DNA from: Lachnospiraceae bacterium
GTDB taxonomy: Bacteria > Bacillota > Clostridia > Lachnospirales > Lachnospiraceae
Reading direction: 5' to 3'
Assembly (NCBI GenBank): GCA_017550165.1
Contig: JAFZQH010000009.1
Location: 1-34,366, forward strand
DNA: 34,366 bases
The translations under genes were made by a program, and so were the position numbers. Every line of letters begins with the position of its first letter. The stretch's first letter is position 1. Shown one piece after another: positions 16,155 to 25,300 of the stretch. The notes below the pieces were generated by a model. The model searched no databases and was not told where the DNA came from. It worked only from the letters and a program-made list of their open reading frames with translations.

Positions 16155-17918
16155 ATGTTAGAAGAGATTTTTGATGTGATCCATGGCGAGATATTCGCCG
16201 TCTGGTTCCTGGTAGGAACCGCGCTGGTATTTTGGATGCAGGCAGGTTTTGCAATGTGTGAGGCCGGATTTACCAGGGCTAAGAACTCCGGTAACATTAT
16301 CATGAAGAACCTGATGGACTTCTGTATCGGTACTGTTATGTGGTTTATCTGCGGTGCATCTTTAATGCTGGGTGAAAACATCCTGAACGGCTTTGCAGGA
16401 GGATTTTCATTTGATGTGTTTACTAACTACGGAAACTTTGATTATTCCGCATTTGTATTTAACCTGGTGTTCTGTGCCACCACCGCTACCATCGTATCAG
16501 GTTCCATGGCTGAGAGAACAAAGTTTTCAAGCTATTGTATCTATTCTGCTGTAATATCGGCCATAATCTACCCCATAGAAGCTCATTGGACCTGGGGTGG
16601 CGGTTTCCTGGCACAGTGGGGATTTCACGATTATGCAGGTTCCAACTGTATCCACATGGTCGGCGGTATCTGCGCCTTTATCGGTGCATGGATGTTAGGC
16701 CCCAGGATCGGTAAGTTTGAGAGAGACAAGGACGGAAAAGTTACCAAGGTTAATGCTTTTCCGGGTCACAACCTGGTTGTGGCAGCACTGGGAGTATTTA
16801 TCCTGTGGCTTGGCTGGTACGGTTTCAACGGTGCAGCGGCAACAGATGTACCCACACTTGGATCTGTATACCTCACAACAACAGTAGCTCCCGCAGTTGC
16901 AACAGTTGTATGTATGATCTTTACCTGGATCAAATACGGTAAGCCGGATGTTTCAATGTGCCTGAATGCTTCACTTGCCGGACTTGTAGCCATAACGGCA
17001 CCCTGTGACGTAACAGACTGCGCAGGAGCTGCGATAATCGGTGTGGTTGCAGGACTCCTGGTAGTATTCGGTGTATGGTTCAACGATAATGTAACCCATG
17101 TAGATGACCCCGTTGGTGCGGTTGCGGTCCACATGTTCAACGGTATATGGGGAACCATAGCAGTAGGTCTTTTCGCAACCGATACGGCTCCCGGATTTGC
17201 GGTTGCAGGTATCGAAAAGGGACTTTTTTACGGCGGCGGCTTATCCCAGATGATCAAACAGCTGGGTGGTATGGGAATCACCATAGTATGGACGGTTGTC
17301 ACTATAATAATTGCATTTACGATAATCAAGAAGACTGTAGGATTGCGTGTATCAGAAGAAGAGGAGATCACCGGTCTTGATGCTACAGAGCACGGACTTC
17401 CTTCAGCCTATGCCGGATTCTCAATCATGGATATCTCCAACACCATGACCATGAGTGTAAATGAGAACACGGACCTTGGTGAGTCAGACTACGAGGCTGC
17501 TTCCGAGGCTAAGATCAATGCGGCAGTACCTGTTGCAGTGGCTCCTATAGCGGTATCACCTTCAGCAATTCACAAGGTGGTCATTATTGCAAAACTCAGC
17601 CGCTACGACGCCCTGAAGAAGGCTATGAACGACCTTGGCGTAACGGGTATGACAGTTACCCAGGTAATGGGCTGCGGTATCCAGAAAGGCGCAGGAGAGC
17701 GTTACAGAGGTGTTGAGGTTGATGCCACGCTTCTTCCCAAGGTTAAGGTTGAAGTCATCGTAAGCAAGATCCCCGTTGAGAGCGTGATCGAAGCTGCCAA
17801 GAAGGCGCTTTACACAGGCCATATCGGCGACGGTAAGATCTTCGTATACACCGTAGATAAGGTAGTCAAGATCAGAACGGGTGAGGAAGACTACGCTGCA
17901 TTACAGGATGTAGAGTAA
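16155..17918 (+). CDS. amtB: Ammonium channel with fused C-terminal PII regulatory domain
   Basis: The protein has 587 residues. I placed the start at the ATG at 16155 (MLEEIFDVIHGE), preceded by AAGGAGG; an earlier TTG lacks a ribosome binding site. Residues about 10-400 are an Amt/Rh channel with about eleven membrane segments, the MQAGFAMCEAGF signature in the first, and the pore His pair in GFHDYAGSNCIHMVGG and AVHMFNGIWG. After a linker, residues about 471-587 form a PII (GlnB/GlnK) domain with KGAGERYRGVEVDATLLPKVKVE and a GDGKIFVYTVDKVVKIRTGE tail. The usual PII T-loop Tyr51, target of uridylylylation in enterics, is Val here. The domain can thus sense ATP/ADP and 2-oxoglutarate and gate its own channel, by inference. 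It is probably transcribed with glnN. Confidence 0.93.
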   Translation: MLEEIFDVIHGEIFAVWFLVGTALVFWMQAGFAMCEAGFTRAKNSGNIIMKNLMDFCIGTVMWFICGASLMLGENILNGFAGGFSFDVFTNYGNFDYSAFVFNLVFCATTATIVSGSMAERTKFSSYCIYSAVISAIIYPIEAHWTWGGGFLAQWGFHDYAGSNCIHMVGGICAFIGAWMLGPRIGKFERDKDGKVTKVNAFPGHNLVVAALGVFILWLGWYGFNGAAATDVPTLGSVYLTTTVAPAVATVVCMIFTWIKYGKPDVSMCLNASLAGLVAITAPCDVTDCAGAAIIGVVAGLLVVFGVWFNDNVTHVDDPVGAVAVHMFNGIWGTIAVGLFATDTAPGFAVAGIEKGLFYGGGLSQMIKQLGGMGITIVWTVVTIIIAFTIIKKTVGLRVSEEEEITGLDATEHGLPSAYAGFSIMDISNTMTMSVNENTDLGESDYEAASEAKINAAVPVAVAPIAVSPSAIHKVVIIAKLSRYDALKKAMNDLGVTGMTVTQVMGCGIQKGAGERYRGVEVDATLLPKVKVEVIVSKIPVESVIEAAKKALYTGHIGDGKIFVYTVDKVVKIRTGEEDYAALQDVE

Positions 17919-17930
17919 AGCAGAAATATT

Positions 17931-17961
17931 AGCTGACAGGGGGACGGTCCCCCTGTCAGCT
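17931..17961. repeat. REP-like perfect palindrome between amtB and capA
   Basis: A 31-nt palindrome with 15-bp arms (AGCTGACAGGGGGAC and its complement) around one central base. A second partial copy of the motif (CTGTCAGCTAGAACCGTCCC, about 17967-17986) follows. It lies between converging genes, so it can form a strong hairpin in both transcripts, though without a T run. It overlaps the stop codon and last codon of capA. Confidence 0.8.
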
Positions 17962-19059
17962 ACCTCTGTCAGCTAGAACCGTCCCTTCCGGGGTTACGGT
18001 AATGTTTACCGAGATCTTCTCCAGATACTTATAGATCCTGTTCTTCTCATCTGTAGTGGAAGCACAGGTCGTTACTGTGTTCTTCTGGGTCCCGGGGATG
18101 ACTGATATTTCAGCTTTCATATTGTCGGCAGAAGTTCCGGTCAGTGTGACCTTAAGAAGGATTGTATCCTCATTGTACTCGTCAAACCAGAAATTGCCGA
18201 GAGAGTAGGCGATGAGCTTATCTTTGTAGTATTCCATGCCCTGAAGGCAGTGGGAGTGCGCACCGATCACAATATCGGCGCCGGCATTAATGTATTCCCG
18301 ACCTGTGGTTTTCTGCACCGGTTCCAGAACAGTGGTATGCTCCGTGCCCCAGTGGGGAAGCACGACCACAAAGTCAGCATTTGCACGGGCTTCTTTTATC
18401 TTTTCTATGAACAGCGTATTGTCATAGCAACGAAATACCCCGGGGGTGTCCTTTCCGGCCTCGGGAGTCAGGATGTATTTCTCGGCCCGGGTGGCTGCCA
18501 CATATGCGATACGGATGACTCCAACGTCAATGTATACGGGACTTGATGCCTCATTTATATCTGCTCCGGCTCCTACATAGGGTATTCCGGCCTTCTTCAA
18601 AGTCCCAAGAGTATCAAGGAATGCTTCCCTGCCGTAATCATACACATGATTATTGGCCAGCCCCACGATATCAACTCCCATTTCGGACAAAAGCTTCACA
18701 TTTTTTGTGGCACTCCTGAAGGTCCAGGCTTTGCCTGCCATGGGGGTTCCCCTGTCGCTGTAACAGAACTCATTATTGACCCACATGACGTCCATATCGC
18801 TCATAGCCTTGATATATGTGGGATCAATGCATTTTCGGATATCATCACCTGTCTGATGGAAGTGAACCATTACGGCTTCAGGGTCTGAGAAGCACATATC
18901 ACCTGCAAATCCCAGCGTAACAGAGAACTCTTCAGCCCGGGAGACGCTTTCTTCCTCAACTGTGCTCTCTACGGAAGCGGTCGGATCGGCAGCCGCGCAT
19001 GAAGCGGGAACACATATGACGATCAACAACAGGATCAATGACAATAATCGTTTTTTCAT
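17956..19059 (-). CDS. CapA-family (poly-gamma-glutamate synthesis-like) lipoprotein
   Basis: The 367-residue protein starts with a lipoprotein signal peptide: KKR, a hydrophobic stretch, then a lipobox ending at Cys21 (VPASC). It should be anchored on the outer face of the membrane. The rest is the CapA/PgsA metallophosphatase-like fold: LGFAGDMCFSD near residue 50, WVNNEFCYSD, GLANNHVYDYG, VVLPHWGTEHT and IGAHSHCLQGMEYY with its metal-ligand Asp, Asn and His residues. CapA proteins support poly-gamma-glutamate capsules in Bacillus, but no other cap genes are nearby. The role may be cell-surface phosphatase or hydrolase activity. Its last codons (after PEG) lie in a REP-like repeat. GGAGG precedes the ATG and a TATAAT lies at 19082-19077. 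Confidence 0.85.
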   Translation of the reverse strand: MKKRLLSLILLLIVICVPASCAAADPTASVESTVEEESVSRAEEFSVTLGFAGDMCFSDPEAVMVHFHQTGDDIRKCIDPTYIKAMSDMDVMWVNNEFCYSDRGTPMAGKAWTFRSATKNVKLLSEMGVDIVGLANNHVYDYGREAFLDTLGTLKKAGIPYVGAGADINEASSPVYIDVGVIRIAYVAATRAEKYILTPEAGKDTPGVFRCYDNTLFIEKIKEARANADFVVVLPHWGTEHTTVLEPVQKTTGREYINAGADIVIGAHSHCLQGMEYYKDKLIAYSLGNFWFDEYNEDTILLKVTLTGTSADNMKAEISVIPGTQKNTVTTCASTTDEKNRIYKYLEKISVNITVTPEGTVLADRGS

Positions 19060-19122
19060 GGTATTCCTCCGATGACATTATAATACACATTATCTGTTAT
19101 TGATATAGTGTTACGGATCATA

Positions 19123-19151
19123 TTGAAAAGAAAAAATGAAAGGTTTATAAT
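19123..19151 (+). promoter_or_regulatory. purF promoter
   Basis: TTGAAA (19123-19128) and a perfect TATAAT (19146-19151) with 17-bp spacing, identical in both boxes to the carA promoter. Transcription should start near 19158, directly at the AAAGGC-loop hairpin. It is divergent from capA. Confidence 0.8.
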
Positions 19152-19157
19152 GTGATG

Positions 19158-19195
19158 GAAAGCAAAGGCGCTTGACATGTGTCAGGGGTCTTTTT
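19158..19195 (+). promoter_or_regulatory. purF leader: 5'-terminal AAAGGC-loop hairpin overlapping an intrinsic terminator
   Basis: AAGC (19160-19163) and GCTT (19170-19173) close the loop AAAGGC. The terminator pairs TTGACA (19173-19178 region) with TGTCAG and extends outward through GGCGC with one G-G mismatch and G-U pairs; five T follow at 19191-19195. Since capA runs the other way, no upstream plus-strand gene needs a terminator here. This argues that the structure is a purF regulator and not merely the end of a preceding gene. Confidence 0.68.
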
Positions 19196-19222
19196 ATCGT
19201 TTTATTGAAAGGGATTACGAAA

Positions 19223-20602
19223 ATGAGTGGTTTGAGGGAAGAATGCGGTGTTTTTGGGATATGGAGCGGCAATGGCACGGATGTTGCTCATGATATATAC
19301 TGCGGGCTCATGTCACTGCAGCATAGAGGCCAGGAATCTGCAGGGATAGCTGTGTGTGACACCACCGGACCGGAAGGGAACCTCTGTGTTCACAAGGACA
19401 TGGGGCTTGTATCGGAGGTTTTCAACGAAGAGATAATAAACTCCCTGAAAGGAAATATAGGCATAGGCCATGTCAGGTATTCCACCACAGGGGGAAGCAG
19501 TATTGAAAATGCCCAGCCCCTTTGCTACAGATACATGAAAGGAACTCTCTCGGTAGTTCACAACGGGAACATCGTAAATGCATCATTATTAAAAGACGAA
19601 CTCATGAATGAGGGAATGATGTTCCGCGCCACAACCGATTCTGAAGTAATAGCAACTCTTGTGGCAAAAATGAGGGCAAGGACAGGGAGGATAGAAACTG
19701 CCATTAAGATGGCGGCAGCCCACCTCATAGGAGGGTATGCAATTATCATAATGAGCCCCAGAAAGCTGGTGGCCATGAGAGATCCCTTAGGGATCAAGCC
19801 CTTGTGTCTGGGCAGGGTAAATGACGGATGGGTACTGGCATCGGAAAGCTGCGCCCTTCACTCCATCGGAGCTGAATTTGTCAGAGATGTGGAACCCGGT
19901 GAGATCCTGTGTATCTCAGGAGAAGGAGTGACCAGCGACAGGGAAATGTGCGGAAAGAAGCATGCCCACTGCATATTCGAATATATATACTTTTCCAGGC
20001 TCGATTCAGAGATAGACGGGATCAGCGTACATGCCTCAAGGATAAACGGTGGTAAGGCTCTTGCAAAGGCCTATCCTATCGATGCCGATATAGTAACGGG
20101 AGTTCCGGAATCCGGACTGGCTGCTGCCATGGGTTATTCCATGGGTTCCGGCATACCCTTTGCGCTTGCATTCCATAAAAACAGCTATGTAGGGAGGACA
20201 TTTATTAAACCTACAATTAAGGAACGTCGGGCAGGAGTCCTGTTAAAACTGAATGTTATCGCAGACGTGGTCAAGGATAAAAGGGTTGTTCTGATCGATG
20301 ATTCCATCGTTCGGGGAACTACCATTACTAATCTTATCACCATGATGCGTGATGCCGGCGCAAAGGAAGTCCATGTGCGGATCAGTTCGCCGCCCTTTCT
20401 TCATCCCTGTTATTACGGAACCGATGTGCCGGATAATACTCAGCTTATTGCTAATAATTTCTCGGTTGAAGAGATCAGGAAAAGGATCGGCGCCGACAGC
20501 CTGGGCTATATGAGATTGGAGGATCTCTCATCCATGACGGGAGATTTGGGGCTGTGCAGGGCATGCTTTGACGGACGGTATCCTACGGAAATTAACTGTT
20601 GA
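19223..20602 (+). CDS. purF: Amidophosphoribosyltransferase
   Basis: PurF makes phosphoribosylamine from PRPP and glutamine, the first committed step of purine synthesis. I placed the start at the ATG at 19223 (MSGLREECGVFGIW), giving 459 residues; an upstream TTG lies in the terminator. A seven-residue propeptide is expected to be removed to expose the nucleophile Cys8, as in the Bacillus-type enzyme. The Ntn domain has SLQHRGQESAGI and VHNGNIVNA. The PRTase domain has VVLIDDSIVRGTT. Cysteines in KHAHCIFEYIYFSR, FLHPCYYG and GLCRACFDGRYPTEI match the ligands of the 4Fe-4S cluster in this class. The protein may thus be oxygen-sensitive. The pyrG promoter overlaps its stop codon. Confidence 0.97.
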   Translation: MSGLREECGVFGIWSGNGTDVAHDIYCGLMSLQHRGQESAGIAVCDTTGPEGNLCVHKDMGLVSEVFNEEIINSLKGNIGIGHVRYSTTGGSSIENAQPLCYRYMKGTLSVVHNGNIVNASLLKDELMNEGMMFRATTDSEVIATLVAKMRARTGRIETAIKMAAAHLIGGYAIIIMSPRKLVAMRDPLGIKPLCLGRVNDGWVLASESCALHSIGAEFVRDVEPGEILCISGEGVTSDREMCGKKHAHCIFEYIYFSRLDSEIDGISVHASRINGGKALAKAYPIDADIVTGVPESGLAAAMGYSMGSGIPFALAFHKNSYVGRTFIKPTIKERRAGVLLKLNVIADVVKDKRVVLIDDSIVRGTTITNLITMMRDAGAKEVHVRISSPPFLHPCYYGTDVPDNTQLIANNFSVEEIRKRIGADSLGYMRLEDLSSMTGDLGLCRACFDGRYPTEINC

Positions 20603-20627
20603 CAAGCAACTGTGCCTGGTTTAGAAT
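20599..20627 (+). promoter_or_regulatory. pyrG promoter
   Basis: TTGACA (20599-20604) and TAGAAT (20622-20627) with 17-bp spacing; the -35 overlaps the purF stop codon. Transcription should start near 20634, giving a leader of about 106 nt with an early terminator. Confidence 0.78.
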
Positions 20628-20641
20628 TTTTAGTGGAATGA

Positions 20642-20683
20642 GACAAGGGTGTCGGGTAACACGGGTTACCTGACACCTTTTTT
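20642..20683 (+). promoter_or_regulatory. pyrG leader terminator/attenuator
   Basis: GGTGTCGGGTAAC (20648-20660) pairs with GTTACCTGACACC (20665-20677) around an ACGG loop and is followed by six T. It is within 20 nt of the predicted start, so it is placed to attenuate pyrG; it may also end purF. A short GAC-[AAGGGT]-GTC hairpin (20642-20653) overlaps its 5' arm and, like the AAAGGC loops, has A at position 1 and G at position 4, but only 3 bp of stem. The start region does not read GGGC, the sequence used for CTP sensing in the Bacillus pyrG leader. Confidence 0.62.
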
Positions 20684-20699
20684 GTTTAATTGCAAAAGT

Positions 20700-20718
20700 A
20701 GAATCCGTAAGGATTCTT
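20700..20718 (+). repeat. GNRA hairpin repeat before pyrG (same as before asnB)
   Basis: AGAATCC-GTAA-GGATTCT followed by T is identical over 19 nt to 12201-12219. It stands 21 nt before the pyrG start codon and just before GGAGG. Two exact copies in leaders of two glutamine-using enzymes suggest a common function in the mRNA, or a small dispersed repeat. Confidence 0.6.
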
Positions 20719-20739
20719 TCATGTTTTGGAGGAAAGACT

Positions 20740-22353
20740 ATGGTTAAGTATGTATTTGTAACAGGCGGTGTTGTATCTGGACTCGGCAAAGGAATTACGG
20801 CTGCTTCTCTGGGAAGACTGCTCAAGGCCAGAGGATATCATGTGACCATGCAGAAGTTCGACCCATATATCAATATGGATCCGGGTACCATGAACCCCAT
20901 TCAGCACGGTGAGGTATACGTGACCGACGACGGTACGGAGACGGACTTAGACCTGGGACACTACGAGAGATTTATCAATGAAAGCCTCACAAAAGAGTCA
21001 AATGTAACCACCGGCAAGATATACTGGACCATACTTAATCAGGAAAGACATGGGGACTTTGGCGGAGGAACCGTACAAGTTATCCCGCATGTTACAAATG
21101 AAATTAAAAGGAGATTTTATAAGGCTAAGGATGAAAAGGAAGAGACCATTTCAATCATCGAGATCGGAGGAACCGTAGGAGATATCGAAAGTCAGCCCTT
21201 TTTAGAGGCTATCAGGCAGTTCCAGGCTGAGATAGGCAGAGAGAATGCCATAATGATCCAGGTTACCCTTATCCCCTATATCAAAGCTTCGGGGGAAATG
21301 AAGACCAAACCCACCCAGATGTCGGTCAAGTCCCTTCAGAGTATGGGAATCTGGCCGGATATACTGGTGTGCAGATCGGATTATCCTCTTGAAGAAGGCA
21401 TGAGAGAAAAGATCGCCCTCTTCTGTAACGTAAAACCGGAACATGTACTCCAGAACCTTGACGCCAAATCCCTTTACGAAGTGCCCCTTATGCTTGAGGA
21501 GGAACATCTGGCATCGGCAGTATGCGAATGCCTCCATATCGACTGTCCGGAACCCGATCTTACGGAATGGAGACGGATGGTGGAAGACTTTCATAATCCT
21601 CTTCATTCGGTGACTATAGGACTTGTAGGAAAATATGTGGCGCTGCACGATGCATACTTAAGTGTTGTAGAAGCGTTAAAGCACGGAGGAATCCCGTATA
21701 AGACGGAGATCAACATCAGATGGATAGATTCCGAGGAACTTACCCCCGATAATCTGGAGGAGCATTTGCACGACCTGGACGGGATACTTGTTCCCGGTGG
21801 TTTCGGAATGAGGGGGATAGAAGGCAAGATACTTGCCATTGAATATGCAAGGACAAAGAAGATTCCATTCCTTGGACTGTGCCTGGGGATGCAGCTTTCC
21901 ATCATAGAATATGCCAGAAATGTTCTGGGACTTACGGAAGCTTCAAGCATAGAGTTCAATCCCGACACACCGGATCCGGTCATCCACCTTATGCCTGATC
22001 AGGAGGGCGTAGAGAACCTGGGAGGAACCTTAAGGCTGGGGGCATATCCCTGTTGCCTGAAGGAGGGGACCAAAGCGCTGGAACTCTATGGGGTAAAGGA
22101 TATTTCCGAGAGACACAGACACAGATACGAAGTGAACAACGATTACAGAGAGAGATTTGAGGGGAAGGGCATGGTGCTTTCCGGAATATCTCCCGACGGC
22201 AGGATAGTTGAAATGATAGAGCTTAAGGATCATCCCTATTTTCTGGCAACCCAGGCCCATCCGGAGTTCAAGTCCAGACCGGACGTACCCCATCCGCTGT
22301 TTAAAGGACTGGTAGGAGCCGCACTGAAGTATCGGGAAGATCAAGAGAGGTAG
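20740..22353 (+). CDS. pyrG: CTP synthase
   Basis: PyrG aminates UTP to CTP using glutamine and ATP, with GTP as activator. The protein has 537 residues, the normal size. The N-terminal synthetase domain opens with [20 protein letters not shown], with the ATP-binding loop and [14 protein letters not shown] and [22 protein letters not shown] motifs. The class I glutamine amidotransferase domain starts near residue 290 ([11 protein letters not shown]), with nucleophile Cys in GLCLGMQLS and the His-Glu pair in [16 protein letters not shown] precedes the ATG. gltB starts only 6 nt after the stop, so pyrG, gltB and gltD form one operon, an unusual pairing of CTP synthesis with glutamate synthase. 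Confidence 0.98.
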   Translation: MVKYVFVTGGVVSGLGKGITAASLGRLLKARGYHVTMQKFDPYINMDPGTMNPIQHGEVYVTDDGTETDLDLGHYERFINESLTKESNVTTGKIYWTILNQERHGDFGGGTVQVIPHVTNEIKRRFYKAKDEKEETISIIEIGGTVGDIESQPFLEAIRQFQAEIGRENAIMIQVTLIPYIKASGEMKTKPTQMSVKSLQSMGIWPDILVCRSDYPLEEGMREKIALFCNVKPEHVLQNLDAKSLYEVPLMLEEEHLASAVCECLHIDCPEPDLTEWRRMVEDFHNPLHSVTIGLVGKYVALHDAYLSVVEALKHGGIPYKTEINIRWIDSEELTPDNLEEHLHDLDGILVPGGFGMRGIEGKILAIEYARTKKIPFLGLCLGMQLSIIEYARNVLGLTEASSIEFNPDTPDPVIHLMPDQEGVENLGGTLRLGAYPCCLKEGTKALELYGVKDISERHRHRYEVNNDYRERFEGKGMVLSGISPDGRIVEMIELKDHPYFLATQAHPEFKSRPDVPHPLFKGLVGAALKYREDQER

Positions 22354-22359
22354 TCAATA

Positions 22360-25300
22360 ATGAAGGGTAATAACAAAGGGCTGTACAGACCGGAGTTTGA
22401 ACATGACAACTGCGGTATCGGAGCCATAGTGAACATAAAGGGAAAAAGAAGCCATAAGCTGGTTGACGATGCACTGAGCATTGTGGAGAACTTAGAGCAC
22501 AGAGCGGGAAAAGATGCTGAAGGCAAGACAGGAGACGGAGTGGGGATCTTAACACAGATTCCCCACAAATTTTTTAAGAAGATATGTGAAAAGGAAGGCA
22601 TTTCCCTTGGAAATGAACGGGAATATGCAGTAGGAATGTTCTTTTTCCCGCAAAATGAACTGAAACGCAAGCAGGCCAGGAAAATGTTCGAGGTTATCGT
22701 AGAAAAAGAGGGTATGGAGTTCTTAGGCTGGAGAAAAGTTGAAACCTGCCCTGAAGTCCTGGGAGAGAAAGCATTAAAGAGCATGCCGGTCATATACCAG
22801 GGCTTTGTAAAAAGACCCGGGGACATCATTTCCGACATCGATTTCGACAGGAAGCTCTATGTGGTCAGGAGAGTCTTTGAACAAAGCAATGATAAGACCT
22901 ATGTTCCTTCCCTTTCATGCAGGACCATAGTATATAAGGGAATGTTCCTGGTGGATCAGCTTCGTAAGTTCTTTGTGGACCTTAAGGATCGATCATATGA
23001 TTCAGCCATAGCCATGGTTCATTCCAGGTTTTCCACCAATACCAATCCCAGTTGGGAGAGGGCCCATCCCAACAGGATGCTGGTCCATAACGGTGAGATC
23101 AACACCATAAGAGGCAATGCCGACAAGATGTTGGCAAGAGAAGAGACCATGTCAACGGACGCATTTTCTCCGGAGGACATGACCAAGATACTGCCGGTGA
23201 TCTCATCTTCGGGTTCAGATTCAGCCATGCTGGATAATACCCTGGAATTCCTGGTAATGTCCGGAATGGATATCGCCCTGGCATCAAGCACTCTCATTCC
23301 CGAACCCTGGGCGCACAATGATACCATCTCCCAGGAGGTAAGGGATTTTTACCAGTATTATGCCACAATGATGGAGCCCTGGGACGGCCCGGCCTCCATA
23401 CTGTATTCCGACGGAGATGTTATGGGAGCCATACTTGACCGTAACGGGCTTCGCCCCTCCAGATACTACGTTCTTGATGATGACAGGCTTATATTAAGCT
23501 CCGAGGTGGGAGTCCTCGATATCGATGAGGCACATATCATCAAGAAGGAAAGGCTTCATCCGGGAAAGATCCTTTTGGTGGATACCAAGAAGGGCAGGAT
23601 AATCTCCGACGAAGAACTGAAAGAGACATTTGCGGGAAAAGAACCCTACGGAGAATGGCTTGATTCCAACCTTCTCTATCTGAAGGACGTGAAGATACCC
23701 AATCTGCGTACGGTGACCTATGGGGAGGATGAACTCTCAAGGCTGCTGAAATCCTTCGGTTACAGTTATGAAGAGTACATGGAGGAGATTGAGGGCATGG
23801 CCCTTTCAGGCAAGGAAATGATAGGCTCTATGGGTGTAGATACTCCCCTTGCCGTTCTTTCCGAGGAATATCAGCCGCTGTTTAACTACTTTAAGCAGCT
23901 GTTTGCCCAGGTTACCAACCCGCCTATCGACGCCGAACGTGAAAGGATAGTGACTTCAACTACGGTATATGTGGGTAAGAACGGTAATCTTCTTGAAGAA
24001 AAACCGGAAAACTGCCATATGTTAAAGATCGAAAATCCCATTCTTTCCGATCTGGACATTTTAAAGATAAAGGAGATGAAGAAGGAAGGCTTTAAGGTTA
24101 CCACCATCCCCATCATTTACTATAAAAGCACCCCCATTGAGCGTGTTATGGAGCAGCTCTTTGTCCAAGTGGACAAGGCCTTCCATGAAGGCGCCAATAT
24201 CCTTGTGCTTTCGGACCGGGGTGTTGATGAGAACCATGTGGCCCTTCCCTCGCTACTGGCCGTGGCAGCTGTTCACAAGCATCTGGTCGTCACCAAGAAA
24301 TGTACGGCAATGTCCATTATCCTTGAATCAGGAGAACCCAGGCTTGTACATCATTTTGCCACCCTCCTGGGATTCGGAGCCAGTGCCGTTAACCCCTATC
24401 TTGCGCATGCATCCATTGCAAGGCTCATTGACCGGGGAATTCTTGATAAAGACTATTATGCAGCCGTTGATGATTATGATCGGGCAATCCTTCACGGGAT
24501 CGTTAAGATAGCTTCCAAGATGGGCATCTCCACGATCCAGTCTTATCAGGGAAGTAAAATGTTCGAGGCAGTAGGAATATCAGGGGATGTTATAGACCGA
24601 TATTTCACAGGGATTGTAAGTCCTGTGGACGGCATTACATTGGAAGATATAGCAGAGGCGGCCGACAGGCAGCATACAACGGCTTTTGACCCACTGGGGC
24701 TGGCTGTGGACTTAAGTCTTAATTCCGTGGGACGCCATAAAATGAGAGCCGGGGGAGAGCGTCACAGATATAATCCGCGCACTATCCACATGCTCCAGAA
24801 ATCCACCAGGGACGGTAATTACGAAGAGTTTAAGAAATATACATCCATGGTAGATGTAGAGGAGACAGGTTACCTCCGAAGCCTGATGGATTTTAATTTC
24901 CCGGAAAAAGGCATTCCTCTTGAGGAAGTGGAGGACGAAAAAGAGATAGTCAAAAGATTTAAGACCGGTGCAATGTCATACGGTTCCATATCCGAAGAGG
25001 CTCATGAGGTTCTTGCCATAGCCATGAACCATATTCACGGTAAATCCAATTCCGGTGAAGGCGGAGAGTCTGACGAGAGACTGGAATCCGCAGGAAAGAA
25101 GGTTGACAGAAGCTCTGCCATCAAGCAGGTAGCATCAGGACGTTTCGGTGTTACAGAGAGATACCTGTCTTCAGCCAAAGAGATACAGATAAAGATGGCA
25201 CAGGGGGCCAAGCCCGGAGAGGGCGGGCATCTTCCGGCGAAGAAGGTGTATCCGTGGATAGCTAAGACCAGGCATTCCACACCGGGTGTCAGCCTTATAT

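Noticed and set aside
20638-20673. Eleven-codon leader ORF (MRQGCRVTRVT) across the pyrG terminator
   Set aside because: There is no ribosome binding site and the codons give no regulatory meaning; the frame is probably incidental.
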